NCBI GenBank assembly: GCA_035294855.1
Contig: DATGKD010000027.1
Span: forward strand, 1-39,307
DNA from: DATGKD01 sp035294855
GTDB taxonomy: Bacteria; Actinomycetota; Acidimicrobiia; Acidimicrobiales; UBA8190
Direction of reading: 5' to 3'
Length of the DNA: 39,307 nucleotides
Made by a program: the position numbers and the translations under genes. Numbering within the stretch: position 1 is the first letter of the stretch; each line of letters opens with the position of its first letter. Below the pieces are notes generated by a model. It ran no database searches. It had not been told where the DNA came from and saw only the letters and a program-made list of their open reading frames with translations. This document shows positions 24,202 to 33,129 of this stretch, piece by piece.

Positions 24202-24900
24202 GTGACGGACGCCCCCGCGACCGGCGGACATCGCCACCCCGGCCCGCTGGCCCTGGTCGGCGGCGACGAATGGCGCGACGGCTGCGACTTCGACGCCGAC
24301 CTGCTGGCCGCTTCGGGGTCCGACGAAGTCCTCGTACTGCCGACGGCCGCCGCCTACGAGCACCCGGACAAGGCGGTGGCGACCGCTGCGGCGTGGTTCG
24401 CGTCCCTCGGCGCCCGCACGCGCGGGCTCATGGTTCTCGGCCGTACCGATGCCGAGGACGCCGGCAACGCCGAAGCGGTGCGCGCCAGCCGCTTCATCTA
24501 CTTGGGGGGCGGCTCGCCCATGCACCTGCGCTCGGTCCTGAAGGCGTCGGCGGTGTGGGACGCCCTCCTGGACGCGTGGCGCCACGGTGCAGTGGTCGCG
24601 GGGTCGTCGGCTGGGGCGATGGTGCTCACGGACCCGATGGTCGACCCGCGCGGCGGGGCGCTCACGGTCGGGCTCGGCATGGTCGAACAGCTGGCCGTCA
24701 TCCCCCACTTCGGCCACGAGAACGCCGAGAAGGTCCACCGCTCCATTGCGCTGGCCGCGCCCGGGCTTCCCGTCGTGGGCATTCCCGAGCGCACCGCGCT
24801 CGTGCGCGACTCCGACGGCGGATGGCGTCAGGCCGGGGTCGGTCAGGTCCAGGTATTCGTGAGCGGCCAACCGGCGGGCTTCGACGCCCTCCCCAGTTGA
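24202..24900 (+). CDS. Peptidase S51-like (dipeptidase E / cyanophycinase fold) protein
   Basis: A 232-residue protein with a class I glutamine-amidotransferase-like fold. It shows LALVGGDEW near the N-terminus, YLGGGSPMHL (100-109), and the nucleophile elbow GSSAGAM with Ser136, the mark of the S51 family. A likely His lies in IPHFGHENAEKVHRS. S51 enzymes cleave Asp-X dipeptides, cyanophycin or related peptides, but the exact substrate cannot be told here. No signal peptide is seen, so it is probably cytosolic. The GTG at 24202 has no ribosome site but sits 8 nt after TAGTGT; a GTG at 24190 would overlap that element and is less likely. Confidence 0.85.
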   Translation: MTDAPATGGHRHPGPLALVGGDEWRDGCDFDADLLAASGSDEVLVLPTAAAYEHPDKAVATAAAWFASLGARTRGLMVLGRTDAEDAGNAEAVRASRFIYLGGGSPMHLRSVLKASAVWDALLDAWRHGAVVAGSSAGAMVLTDPMVDPRGGALTVGLGMVEQLAVIPHFGHENAEKVHRSIALAAPGLPVVGIPERTALVRDSDGGWRQAGVGQVQVFVSGQPAGFDALPS

Positions 24901-24954
24901 GGGCGGAGGGGAACTGGCGCCGGCGGGCGCGGCCCTTAGGCGGTGCCTGGGGCG

Positions 24955-25509
24955 TCAGTCGGCTTCGCTGATGGTGACGGACTCGATCACCACCGACTCC
25001 GTCGGCTTGCCCGACTTGGACCCGAGGGCGTCGATGGCCGCCACGGTCTCCAGGCCCTTCACCACCTTGCCGAAGAGCGAGTAGCTCGGAGGAAGGCGCA
25101 TGCCGTCAGGCCCCGAAATGATGAAGAACTGGCTTCCGTTGGTGTCCGGTCCGGCGTTGGCCATGGCCAGCGAACCCATTTCGTATCGACCGGCCGGAGG
25201 CAGCTCGTCCGCGAACTGGTAGCCGGGGCCGCCCCGTCCGGTACCGGTGGGGTCGCCGCCCTGGAGCACGAAGCCGGGGATGACCCGGTGGAAGGCGATG
25301 CCGTCGAAATAGTGGTACCGCGCCAGGAACACGAAGCTGTTGACGGTCTTGGGCGCGGCCGTGGCGTCGAGCGACAGCACCATCGTGCCCTTCGACGTGA
25401 CCATGGTGGCGCCGTAGCGCTTGGCCGGGTCGATGCACATGGGAGGCTCGGCGTCGAACGACCGGCGCTGCGGGCTCGAACCATCGGCGGCGGGACATTC
25501 CACGGTCAT
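24955..25509 (-). CDS. Peptidyl-prolyl cis-trans isomerase, cyclophilin type (cytosolic)
   Basis: A 184-residue cyclophilin. Core motifs are VNSFVFLARYHYFDG, FHRVIPGFVLQGGDPTGTG (with the catalytic Arg and Gln), GSLAMANAGPDTNGSQFFI and YSLFGKVVKGLETV. It catalyses cis-trans isomerisation of X-Pro bonds. The N-terminal 45 residues are a variable extension with two Cys. The ATG at 25509 has a good AAGGAG ribosome site, better than the alternative at 25566. There is no export signal. It follows a membrane-anchored paralogue by 60 nt. Confidence 0.95.
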   Translation of the reverse strand: MTVECPAADGSSPQRRSFDAEPPMCIDPAKRYGATMVTSKGTMVLSLDATAAPKTVNSFVFLARYHYFDGIAFHRVIPGFVLQGGDPTGTGRGGPGYQFADELPPAGRYEMGSLAMANAGPDTNGSQFFIISGPDGMRLPPSYSLFGKVVKGLETVAAIDALGSKSGKPTESVVIESVTISEAD

Positions 25510-25569
25510 GCGGTGCTCCTTCTCGAGGGTTTGCGTCAGGTCGGATCGCTCGGGCTCGTCGGCCACCGC

Positions 25570-26412
<843 letters not shown>

Positions 26413-26420
26413 GGCCCGCC

Positions 26421-26426
26421 ACCCTA
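26421..26426 (-). promoter_or_regulatory. -10 element of the leaderless cyclophilin promoter
   Basis: TAGGGT on the minus strand, 8 nt before the GTG at 26412. Confidence 0.4.
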
Positions 26427-26518
26427 CCCAACGCCGTGTCCACAGCCGGGCGCGCCACCGGGTTCCGAGGACGCCGCCGACCAGCGGGTAGCCTGCCGCT
26501 TCGACGTAGGAGCACGCC

Positions 26519-27733
26519 GTGGCGCTCGTGGTGCAGAAGTACGGAGGCACGTCGGTGTCCGATGCCGACCGCGTGCGCGCCGTGGCGGAGCACATCGCCC
26601 GGGCCCATCGCCAGGGCGGCGTGGTGGTCGTCGTGAGCGCCATGGGCAAGACGACCGACGACCTGTTGCGGTTGGCGGCCGAGGTGAGCCCGGTCCAGCC
26701 GCCGCGTGAGCTCGACATGCTGCTCACCTCGGGCGAGCGCGTGTCCATGGCCCTCCTCGTCATGGCGCTCGCCGGCCTGGGGGTGGACGCCGTCTCCTAC
26801 ACGGGCAGCCAAGCGGGCATCATCACCGACTCGACGCACACCAAGGCGAAGATCCTCGAAGTGAAAGGCGACCGGTTGCACGAGTCGTTGCAGGCGGGGC
26901 GGGTGCCCGTCGTGGCGGGTTTCCAGGGGGTGTCCCTCGACCGCGACGTCACCACGCTCGGACGCGGTGGTTCTGACACCACGGCCGTCGCACTCGCGGC
27001 CGCGCTGGGCGCCGACGCGTGCGAGATCTACACCGACGTGTCGGGCGTGTTCAGCGCGGACCCCCGCATCGTCCCCGAGGCCCGCAAGCTCCCCCGGGTG
27101 AGCTTCGGCGAGATGCTCGACATCGCGGCGAGCGGTGGGCGCGTCCTCGCGCTCAGATCGGTCGAGTTCGCCCGGAACCACGGCGTGCCGCTCCACGTCC
27201 GTTCCAGCTTTACGTGGGAACCTGGAACCTGGGTCACCGAGGAGGATCCGTCGATGGAACAGGCAGTGGTGACCGCCGTCACGAGCGACACCTCGGAGGC
27301 GAAGGTGACCGTGACGGGCGTACCGGACAAGCCGGGCATCGCCGCGCGACTGTTCCGGGCGCTGGCCGACCGCGCCGTCAACGTGGACACCATCGTGCAG
27401 AACACGTCGCAGCACGGCACGACGGACATCTCGTTCACCGTGCCGAAGACCGACCTGACCGCGAGCCTCGAGATCACCCAGCACCTGGCGCCGGAGATCG
27501 GGGCGGGGGAGATCCTGGCCGACGACGGTGTGGCCAAGGTGTCCATCGTCGGCGCCGGCATGCGCAGCCACCCCGGTGTCTCGGCGACCATGTTCGAGAC
27601 CCTGGCGGGATCAGGCATCAACATCGAGATGATCTCCACGTCGTCGATCCGCATCTCGTGCGTCGTGCGCGCCGACCGCGTGGAGGACGCCGTGCGCGAG
27701 CTGCACCGCGCGTTCGAGCTGTCCGAGGGCTGA
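26519..27733 (+). CDS. lysC: Aspartokinase
   Basis: A 404-residue aspartate kinase, first step of the Lys/Thr/Met pathway (aspartate to aspartyl phosphate). The kinase domain has KYGGTSV (7-13), VVSAMGKTTDDL, LTSGERVS and GRGGSDTTAVALAAAL. Two ACT domains (about 265-404) form the feedback site, as in enzymes inhibited by Lys plus Thr. The GTG at 26519 follows a TAGGAG ribosome site. An in-frame ATG at 27254 with a perfect AGGAGG upstream predicts a separate beta subunit. The gene diverges from the membrane cyclophilin and is followed by asd, the next step of the pathway. Confidence 0.97.
   Translation: MALVVQKYGGTSVSDADRVRAVAEHIARAHRQGGVVVVVSAMGKTTDDLLRLAAEVSPVQPPRELDMLLTSGERVSMALLVMALAGLGVDAVSYTGSQAGIITDSTHTKAKILEVKGDRLHESLQAGRVPVVAGFQGVSLDRDVTTLGRGGSDTTAVALAAALGADACEIYTDVSGVFSADPRIVPEARKLPRVSFGEMLDIAASGGRVLALRSVEFARNHGVPLHVRSSFTWEPGTWVTEEDPSMEQAVVTAVTSDTSEAKVTVTGVPDKPGIAARLFRALADRAVNVDTIVQNTSQHGTTDISFTVPKTDLTASLEITQHLAPEIGAGEILADDGVAKVSIVGAGMRSHPGVSATMFETLAGSGINIEMISTSSIRISCVVRADRVEDAVRELHRAFELSEG
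27254..27733 (+). CDS. Aspartokinase beta subunit from an internal in-frame start
   Basis: The ATG at codon 246 of lysC is preceded by AGGAGG (27240-27245) at 8-nt spacing, the best ribosome site in this gene. The product would have 159 residues and contain only the two ACT domains. Corynebacterium and Bacillus make exactly such an in-frame beta subunit from the 3' part of the aspartokinase gene, forming an alpha2beta2 enzyme. The match of position and ribosome site is direct; translation here is inferred. Confidence 0.6.
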   Translation: MEQAVVTAVTSDTSEAKVTVTGVPDKPGIAARLFRALADRAVNVDTIVQNTSQHGTTDISFTVPKTDLTASLEITQHLAPEIGAGEILADDGVAKVSIVGAGMRSHPGVSATMFETLAGSGINIEMISTSSIRISCVVRADRVEDAVRELHRAFELSEG

Positions 27734-27764
27734 CGCTCGCGCCGGAGAAGGCGCCGCGACCGAA

Positions 27765-27770
27765 TAGGAT
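27765..27770 (+). promoter_or_regulatory. -10 element of a leaderless asd promoter
   Basis: TAGGAT followed by 7 nt and the ATG at 27778, in the 44-bp gap after lysC. The same bases could serve as a weak ribosome site, so co-transcription with lysC also remains possible. Confidence 0.4.
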
Positions 27771-27777
27771 CGTCGCG

Positions 27778-28812
27778 ATGCGGGTGGGGGTCGTCGGTGC
27801 GACCGGGCAGGCGGGATCGGTGATGCGCGCCGTCCTCGAAGAGCGTGCCTTCCCCGCCGACGAGATCAGGTTCTTCGCCTCGTCCCGGTCGGCCGGCCGG
27901 CGCCTCGACTTCGGCGGCCGGGTCGTCGAGGTCGAGGTGGCGCAGGACGCGGAATACGCCGGCCTCGACGTCGTCCTCATGGCCGCGGGCGCCACGACGT
28001 CGAAGGATCTCGCGCCGCGCATCGCCGACGCGGGGGCGATCGTGATCGACAACTCCTCCGCGTGGCGGATGGACCCGGACGTGCCCCTCGTCGTCGCCGA
28101 GGTGAACCCCGACGCCCTCGATCACATCGACAAAGGCATCGTCGCCAATCCGAACTGCACGACGATGGTGGCGATGCCGGTGCTCGGTCCCCTCCACGCG
28201 GCGGCAGGTCTGCGGCGTCTCGTCACGTCGACGTACCAGGCCGTGTCGGGGGGAGGACTGGCGGGCGTGGGCGAGCTCGACGAGCAGCTCCGCAAGACTG
28301 TCGAACAGGCCTCCGGTTTGACGCTGGACGGTCAGGCTGTCGAATACCCGCCGCCGTCGGTGTTCCCCGCTCCCGTCGCGCACAACGTGCTGCCCGAGGC
28401 CGGGCGCATGCTCGACGACGGCTCGGGGGAGACCGTCGAAGAGGAGAAGCTGCGCAACGAGACCCGCAAGATCCTGGGAATCCCGGGGCTGCCGGTGTCG
28501 GCCACCTGCGTGCGCGTCCCGGTGTTCACCGGCCACAGCCTTTCCCTCGACGCCCAGTTCGAACGGGAGCTCACGGTGGAAGGGGCCAAGGCCATTCTCG
28601 AGCGAGCCCCGGGGGTGCGGGTCGTCGGCACGCCGACGCCGCTCGCCGCCGCGGGCATCGACCCGGTCCTGGTCGGCCGCCTGCGGCGTGACGATGGCGC
28701 GCCGAACACGCTGGCGCTCTTCGTGTCGGGCGACAACCTGCGCAAGGGAGCCGGGCTGAACGCCGTGCAGATCGCCGAGGTCCTGGTGGCCCGCGGCGTG
28801 CTCACGGCCTGA
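27778..28812 (+). CDS. asd: Aspartate-semialdehyde dehydrogenase
   Basis: A 344-residue enzyme that reduces aspartyl phosphate to aspartate semialdehyde with NADPH, the step after LysC. It has the cofactor loop VGVVGATGQAG (3-13), nucleophile Cys127 in NPNCTTM, Gln154 in STYQAVSGGG, Arg246 in CVRVPV and His253 in FTGHSL. All catalytic residues are present and the length is normal. Other open frames extend upstream into lysC, but the ATG at 27778 gives the standard N-terminus. Confidence 0.97.
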   Translation: MRVGVVGATGQAGSVMRAVLEERAFPADEIRFFASSRSAGRRLDFGGRVVEVEVAQDAEYAGLDVVLMAAGATTSKDLAPRIADAGAIVIDNSSAWRMDPDVPLVVAEVNPDALDHIDKGIVANPNCTTMVAMPVLGPLHAAAGLRRLVTSTYQAVSGGGLAGVGELDEQLRKTVEQASGLTLDGQAVEYPPPSVFPAPVAHNVLPEAGRMLDDGSGETVEEEKLRNETRKILGIPGLPVSATCVRVPVFTGHSLSLDAQFERELTVEGAKAILERAPGVRVVGTPTPLAAAGIDPVLVGRLRRDDGAPNTLALFVSGDNLRKGAGLNAVQIAEVLVARGVLTA

Positions 28813-28857
28813 GCGGCCCGGCAGGAGGATCTGCCCCCGGCGTCGTCGCGCCCGGGC

Positions 28858-29508
28858 TCAGCGGGCGAGCGTCGAGATCCGGCGGGCGAGGTTGACGGCG
28901 TGATCGCCGAACCGCTCGTAGAAGCGGGCGACAAGGGCAGCCTCGATGGCGACGGGCAGGGCCATCGACCCGCTGGCGATCTCCGCGGTGAGGGCCACGT
29001 GCAGCTCGTCGAGCTCGTCGTCGAGCTCCTCCACCTCTTCGGCCACGTGTGCGGCGCGATCCGCGTAGGCATCCGCCGTCAAGCGCCACATGTCCGAGGC
29101 CACCTCGCCCATCTGCTCCACGAGGCCACGCGCCCGGGGTGAGAGCTCGAGCCCGAGGCCGCGCACGGCGCGGCGGGACACGTGCTCGGCCAGGTCGCCG
29201 CTGCGCTCGAGCTCGGGGAGCATGCGGAGCACCGCCACCAGGTAGCGCAGTTCGTCAGGCCCGGTGGCGCGCTGCGCGAGTTGTTGCTGGGCGAGCTGCT
29301 CGACCTCTTGGTAGAGCGCGTCGATCGCCTCGTCGCTGTCGGCGAGCGCCCGGGCGGCTTCGCGGTCGCCCGCGAGGAGCGAATGCGTGGCGCCGGCCAC
29401 GCCCTCACCGACGAGGGCGAAGAGCTTGATGACCTCGCGGTCGATGCGATCGAGGATGAGGGTGACCTGGTCGGTGTCCGGCACGGGCTCGACCACGCGC
29501 TTCGCCAT
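28858..29508 (-). CDS. phoU: Phosphate transport system regulator PhoU
   Basis: A 216-residue all-helical protein made of two PhoU repeats. The metal-binding style motifs appear as ELERSGDLAEHVSRRA in the first half and FYERFGDHAVNLARRI at the C-terminus. PhoU restrains phosphate uptake and PhoR signalling. No pst or phoR gene is in the window, so its partners lie elsewhere. The ATG at 29508 was chosen because longer readings run into the neighbouring gene; it has GAGG close upstream and a TACGTT element 6 nt before it. It converges on asd. Confidence 0.92.
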   Translation of the reverse strand: MAKRVVEPVPDTDQVTLILDRIDREVIKLFALVGEGVAGATHSLLAGDREAARALADSDEAIDALYQEVEQLAQQQLAQRATGPDELRYLVAVLRMLPELERSGDLAEHVSRRAVRGLGLELSPRARGLVEQMGEVASDMWRLTADAYADRAAHVAEEVEELDDELDELHVALTAEIASGSMALPVAIEAALVARFYERFGDHAVNLARRISTLAR

Positions 29509-29514
29509 CGCCTC

Positions 29515-29520
29515 AACGTA
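29515..29520 (-). promoter_or_regulatory. Possible -10 element of a leaderless phoU promoter
   Basis: TACGTT on the minus strand, 6 nt before the ATG at 29508. GAGG between them could instead be a short ribosome site. Confidence 0.3.
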
Positions 29521-29573
29521 CTCCCGGTCGCGGCGAGGCAGACCGCCGGCGCCGCCGGGTTGTCCGGGCGGCG

Positions 29574-30554
29574 TCAGGCCGGCGACGGGAAGAAGCGGTG
29601 GTGATCCCGGCCCGTGACCTCGTAGACGGCGGTCCCCCGCCGGCCGTCGTCGGTGTGCACATCCATGAGGTGCTGGCCCCCGCCGTAGAGCGGACGGTAC
29701 GGCGCGCACCACCGGCCGCGGCCGTGGACGGCGACCCGCGCGCCGTCCGCCAGCGTGAACACGACCGTCCCCGCCAGGCCTTCGACGCTGGCGCCATCGC
29801 GGCCGTAACCGACGACGTCGCCGTGGCCGTCGGTCCACTGCAGGTCGTGGTGGAAGTCGACGACCGGCACGGGGTCGGCCCCGTCGGCCGGCGCCCAGCA
29901 TCCGTCGGTGAACACGCGCGCCCCGCTGGCGAGCTCCCAGTGCCAGACCCCGAGCATGCCGTCGTCCAGCTGGATCGCCAGCCACATCCACATCGGGATG
30001 CGGCCGTGGTCACGCACGCCCCACGAGTGGTCGCGCTGACCGCGCCAGCCCGGCACCTCGCCGCTGACCTCGCCGAGCCGGTACGTGCCGGTGAAGGTGC
30101 CCGACTGGATCATGTGGCTCTGGTCCCACAGCAGCGACCCGGTGTCGTCGAGCAGACGGCCGCGCCGCAGTGCGTACGGCTGCGTCCGCCGGTGGAACGT
30201 GAGCTCGGCGTCGAACCCGTCGGCGCCGTCGACGGTGACGCGCAGCCGCTCGAAGGGCTCCTCCACGACGACTGACACCGGGCCCACCGTGGGGGTGTGG
30301 GGGTCGTCGCCGGCCTCGCGCTGGTAGTAGCGGAACACCTGCTCGCCGCCGACGCGGCCGAGGACGAGCGCGTCCAGCACGGCCCGTGCCGGATAGGTGG
30401 CCATGGCGACGACCACGACGTCGGTGTCGGCGTCGTCGCCGTGGGTCACGAAGAAATAGCTCTCGCGCCAGTGGTCGTGCTCCACGGCGACGACTCGGAG
30501 CGGCTCGGGCAGCTGGTGGACGAAGCGTTCGTCGAACGCGCTCAGCCTGATCAT
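29574..30554 (-). CDS. AttH/CrtC-like (lipocalin-fold) protein of unknown function
   Basis: A 326-residue protein without signal peptide. It is rich in beta-strand patterns and Trp, and has GQRDHSWGVRDHGRIPMWMWLAIQLDDG (about 190-217), which resembles the conserved centre of AttH/hydroxyneurosporene-hydratase-like double-lipocalin proteins. The N-terminal half (ESYFFVTHG, RLRVTVDG, LTFHRRTQPYALRRG) fits the first barrel. Members of this group act on or bind hydrophobic molecules such as terpenoids, but many are uncharacterised. The gene follows the APH-fold kinase gene by 31 nt and is probably in the same operon, which suggests action on the same hydrophobic substrate. The family assignment is tentative. 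Confidence 0.6.
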   Translation of the reverse strand: MIRLSAFDERFVHQLPEPLRVVAVEHDHWRESYFFVTHGDDADTDVVVVAMATYPARAVLDALVLGRVGGEQVFRYYQREAGDDPHTPTVGPVSVVVEEPFERLRVTVDGADGFDAELTFHRRTQPYALRRGRLLDDTGSLLWDQSHMIQSGTFTGTYRLGEVSGEVPGWRGQRDHSWGVRDHGRIPMWMWLAIQLDDGMLGVWHWELASGARVFTDGCWAPADGADPVPVVDFHHDLQWTDGHGDVVGYGRDGASVEGLAGTVVFTLADGARVAVHGRGRWCAPYRPLYGGGQHLMDVHTDDGRRGTAVYEVTGRDHHRFFPSPA

Positions 30555-30585
30555 GGGTGCCTGGTCATGAGAGAGCCCACGGCTG

Positions 30586-31713
30586 TCAGTCCGCGTCCAG
30601 CAGCATTTCGGATCCGAGGTCCTCGACCTGGATGGCGTGCCGCCGCGCCATGGCGAGGAACATGTCGTCGCCGCGCGCCGTGCGCTCGACGAGCATCGAC
30701 GCGCCCATGGCCATGATGTAGCCGGCGTAGGCGTAGCGCCGGTAGTCGGTCATGAGCTGGTCGAAGCTGTAGCCGGCGACGCCGGCGCTGCACAACCGCC
30801 CGTGGTACTCGCGCAGCAACGCATCCTCGTGGGCGCGCCGCGCTTCGGGCGAGAGGCCGGCCCCGAGGAAGTACGACACGTCCGCGGCACCCGGGCCGAG
30901 CCGCACCGTCTGCCAGTCCACCACGCCCACACGGGTGCCACCGTCCGCCCCGAACAGCAGGTTGTCCAGGCGGAAGTCGGCGTGCTGCACGGTGCGGGGG
31001 CCGGGACGGAGCCGCAGATACGACCCGATCCGTGCCATGAGGTGCTCGCCGACAGCGACGACGGAGTCCGGGAGCGCGTTGCCGTACCGATCGACGAATC
31101 CGGCGAAGAGCACCGGCAGGAGCTCTTCGCCGGCAACCGGGTCGCGCTCGTCGCGGGTGAGCCACTCGAGTCCGGCGAGTGCGGGATCGTCCCAGCGCGG
31201 GGCGTGCAGGGCGGCCATCTCCGCCATGGCCAGCGCGGCTTCGTCGGGATCGCAACCCGCGAGTTGGTCGCCCACGCGCGCCTCGGCGAAGTCCTCCAGG
31301 ACGAGCACGAACGCGGCGGTCGAGCTGTCGACGTCGGCGAAATAGCAGTGAGGCGTGCGCGTTCCGACGGTGGCTGCCACCTGCTGGTAGAAGCGGACTT
31401 CCACTTCCGACGTCCGCAGGGCGAGGGCGGTGGACCGGCTCGTGTGGTCGGCCGCGGTGAACTTGCCCACCACGGTTGCGGGCGCGTCCGACGGTGCCGA
31501 CGCATACGTGAGGGTGACGCGCGCACTGTCCGCCATCTGGCCCGTGCCGAGCGGTTCTGCGCCGAAGTCCACCACCCGTCCGGTGCCGAGCACCCCGGCA
31601 CCTCTCAGCACCTCGGTGAGCCACCTCGCGCTCAAGTGCTCGGGCCGCCAGACTCCCGGCGCACCGTGGCCGGCGGTGTCGGGTGAGGGCGGTGTGACCA
31701 CCGGCCCGGTCAT
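30586..31713 (-). CDS. Phosphotransferase of the APH/choline-kinase-like fold
   Basis: A 375-residue kinase-like protein. It has Lys84 in VVGKFTA as the ATP lysine, the catalytic loop VQHADFRLDNLLF with His244, Asp246 and Asn251, and the metal-binding Asp266 in VVDWQTVRLGPGAADVSYFL. The pattern is that of ecdysteroid-kinase-like and fadE36-type phosphotransferases common in actinobacteria, rather than of true aminoglycoside resistance enzymes. The substrate is unknown. The ATG starts 3 nt after the NDH-2 stop, and the AttH-like gene follows 31 nt downstream, so an operon is likely. Confidence 0.85.
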   Translation of the reverse strand: MTGPVVTPPSPDTAGHGAPGVWRPEHLSARWLTEVLRGAGVLGTGRVVDFGAEPLGTGQMADSARVTLTYASAPSDAPATVVGKFTAADHTSRSTALALRTSEVEVRFYQQVAATVGTRTPHCYFADVDSSTAAFVLVLEDFAEARVGDQLAGCDPDEAALAMAEMAALHAPRWDDPALAGLEWLTRDERDPVAGEELLPVLFAGFVDRYGNALPDSVVAVGEHLMARIGSYLRLRPGPRTVQHADFRLDNLLFGADGGTRVGVVDWQTVRLGPGAADVSYFLGAGLSPEARRAHEDALLREYHGRLCSAGVAGYSFDQLMTDYRRYAYAGYIMAMGASMLVERTARGDDMFLAMARRHAIQVEDLGSEMLLDAD

Positions 31714-31716
31714 CGC

Positions 31717-33006
31717 TCAGGGCTCGCTCTCGACGTCGGCCATGATGAGCCGCGGGCCGGAGGGCCAGTCGAAGTAGCGCCACCACCAATTGATCAGCAC
31801 GATCACGCGGTTGCGGAACCCGATCAGGTACACGAGGTGCAGCACGAGCCACCCGAGCCACCCGACCGTGCCCCGAAGCGTCGGTCCCCGGTGGAGCTCG
31901 GCGATCGCGGCCCGCCGGCCGATGGTCGCGGCCATGCCCTTGTCACGGTAACGAAATGGGGCGGTGTCCTGCCCGGCGATCCGGCGCCCGATCTGGCGGC
32001 CGACGTGTTCGCCCGACTGGATCGCCACCGGCGCCACCTGCGGGCACAGCTCCGGCGTCCGCGGTCCGCGCGGGACCGCGGCACCGTCACCCGCCACGAA
32101 CACCTCGGGGTGGCCCTTCACCGACAGGTCGGGCTCCAGCTCGACGCGCCCGCCCCGGCCGTGCGCACTCGGGAGTGATCCCGCGAGCGTGCCGTCGACG
32201 GTGACGCCCCCCGCCCAGATCACCGTGGCGGCGCGCAGCGTCTCGCCACTTTTCAGGCGCACGCCGTCTTCGGTGACTTCATCGACCGGAGCGTTCAGCC
32301 GAACCTCGACCCCGCGCGACGCGAGCGTCTTCTCGGCGTACCGCCCGGACCGCTCGGAGAATCCGTTCAGAAGGCGGGGACCCGCCTCGACCAGGACGAC
32401 CTTCGAACGGCCGGGGTCGAGGCGCAGCCGATCGCGCCGGATCGACACGTCGAGGAGCTCGACGAGGGCTCCGGAGGTCTCGACCCCGGTAGGGCCGCCG
32501 CCCACCACCACGAACACCGGCGCCCCGCCGTCGTAGTCCTCGGGATGGGTGTCGGCCGCCTCGAGGCAAGCGAGGATGTGGTTCCGCAGATGCCGGGCGT
32601 CCGCCAGCGTGTACAGCGGATGCGTGTTGTCCGCGGCCCCGCGCACCCCGAAGAACTCCGCCGCCGCGCCGGTCGCCACGGCCAGGTAGTCGTAACCCAC
32701 GACGGCCCCGTCCGCGAGCTCGATCGTGCGGCTGTCGAGGTCGACGTGGACGGCGCGCCCGTGACGGAACGTGACGTCGGGGCTGCGTCCGAAGATCGCC
32801 CGTACCGGGTAGGCGATGTCGCCCGGAGCGAGCCCCGCCGTGGCCACTTGGTAGAGGAAGGGCTGGAACGTATGAAAGTTGTGCTGGTCGACGAGCGTGA
32901 CCTGCGCGGCACGCCGGCCCAGTCGGCGGACCACTCCCAACCCTGCGAACCCCGCTCCGATCACCACCACGCGCGGCGCGTCCGGGGAGGTGTCCACGCG
33001 GCGCAT
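31717..33006 (-). CDS. ndh: Type II NADH dehydrogenase (NDH-2)
   Basis: A 429-residue flavoprotein that passes electrons from NADH to quinone without pumping protons. It has the FAD site VVVIGAGFAGLGV (13-25), the FHTFQPFLYQVATAGL motif, a second dinucleotide fold VFVVVGGGPTGVETSGAL, the FAD-contacting GDGAAVP, and a C-terminal amphipathic/hydrophobic region (LGWLVLHLVYLIGF, WWWRYF) for membrane attachment. All parts are intact and the length is typical. No clear ribosome site precedes the ATG at 33006. It is followed closely by the phosphotransferase gene. Confidence 0.94.
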   Translation of the reverse strand: MRRVDTSPDAPRVVVIGAGFAGLGVVRRLGRRAAQVTLVDQHNFHTFQPFLYQVATAGLAPGDIAYPVRAIFGRSPDVTFRHGRAVHVDLDSRTIELADGAVVGYDYLAVATGAAAEFFGVRGAADNTHPLYTLADARHLRNHILACLEAADTHPEDYDGGAPVFVVVGGGPTGVETSGALVELLDVSIRRDRLRLDPGRSKVVLVEAGPRLLNGFSERSGRYAEKTLASRGVEVRLNAPVDEVTEDGVRLKSGETLRAATVIWAGGVTVDGTLAGSLPSAHGRGGRVELEPDLSVKGHPEVFVAGDGAAVPRGPRTPELCPQVAPVAIQSGEHVGRQIGRRIAGQDTAPFRYRDKGMAATIGRRAAIAELHRGPTLRGTVGWLGWLVLHLVYLIGFRNRVIVLINWWWRYFDWPSGPRLIMADVESEP

Positions 33007-33129
33007 CGTAGGTGTCCGAGGTCCGCCGGCGCTCCGTCAGGCACGTGCAGACGCAGGCGGCTCATGCGGACCGGCGCAATCAATCGCGCGCAGACGCTCG
33101 TCCCGACCTCGTCGATACAACCGGTCGAC

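Noticed and set aside
28820..28835. Terminator hairpin GGCAG-GAGGAT-CTGCC between asd and phoU
   Set aside because: The stem has only 5 bp, with no U-tract and no extension; it is possible but too weak to list.
30586..31713. Aminoglycoside resistance gene
   Set aside because: The kinase motifs are of the APH fold, but the sequence resembles the broad metabolic phosphotransferase group, and nothing nearby suggests resistance.
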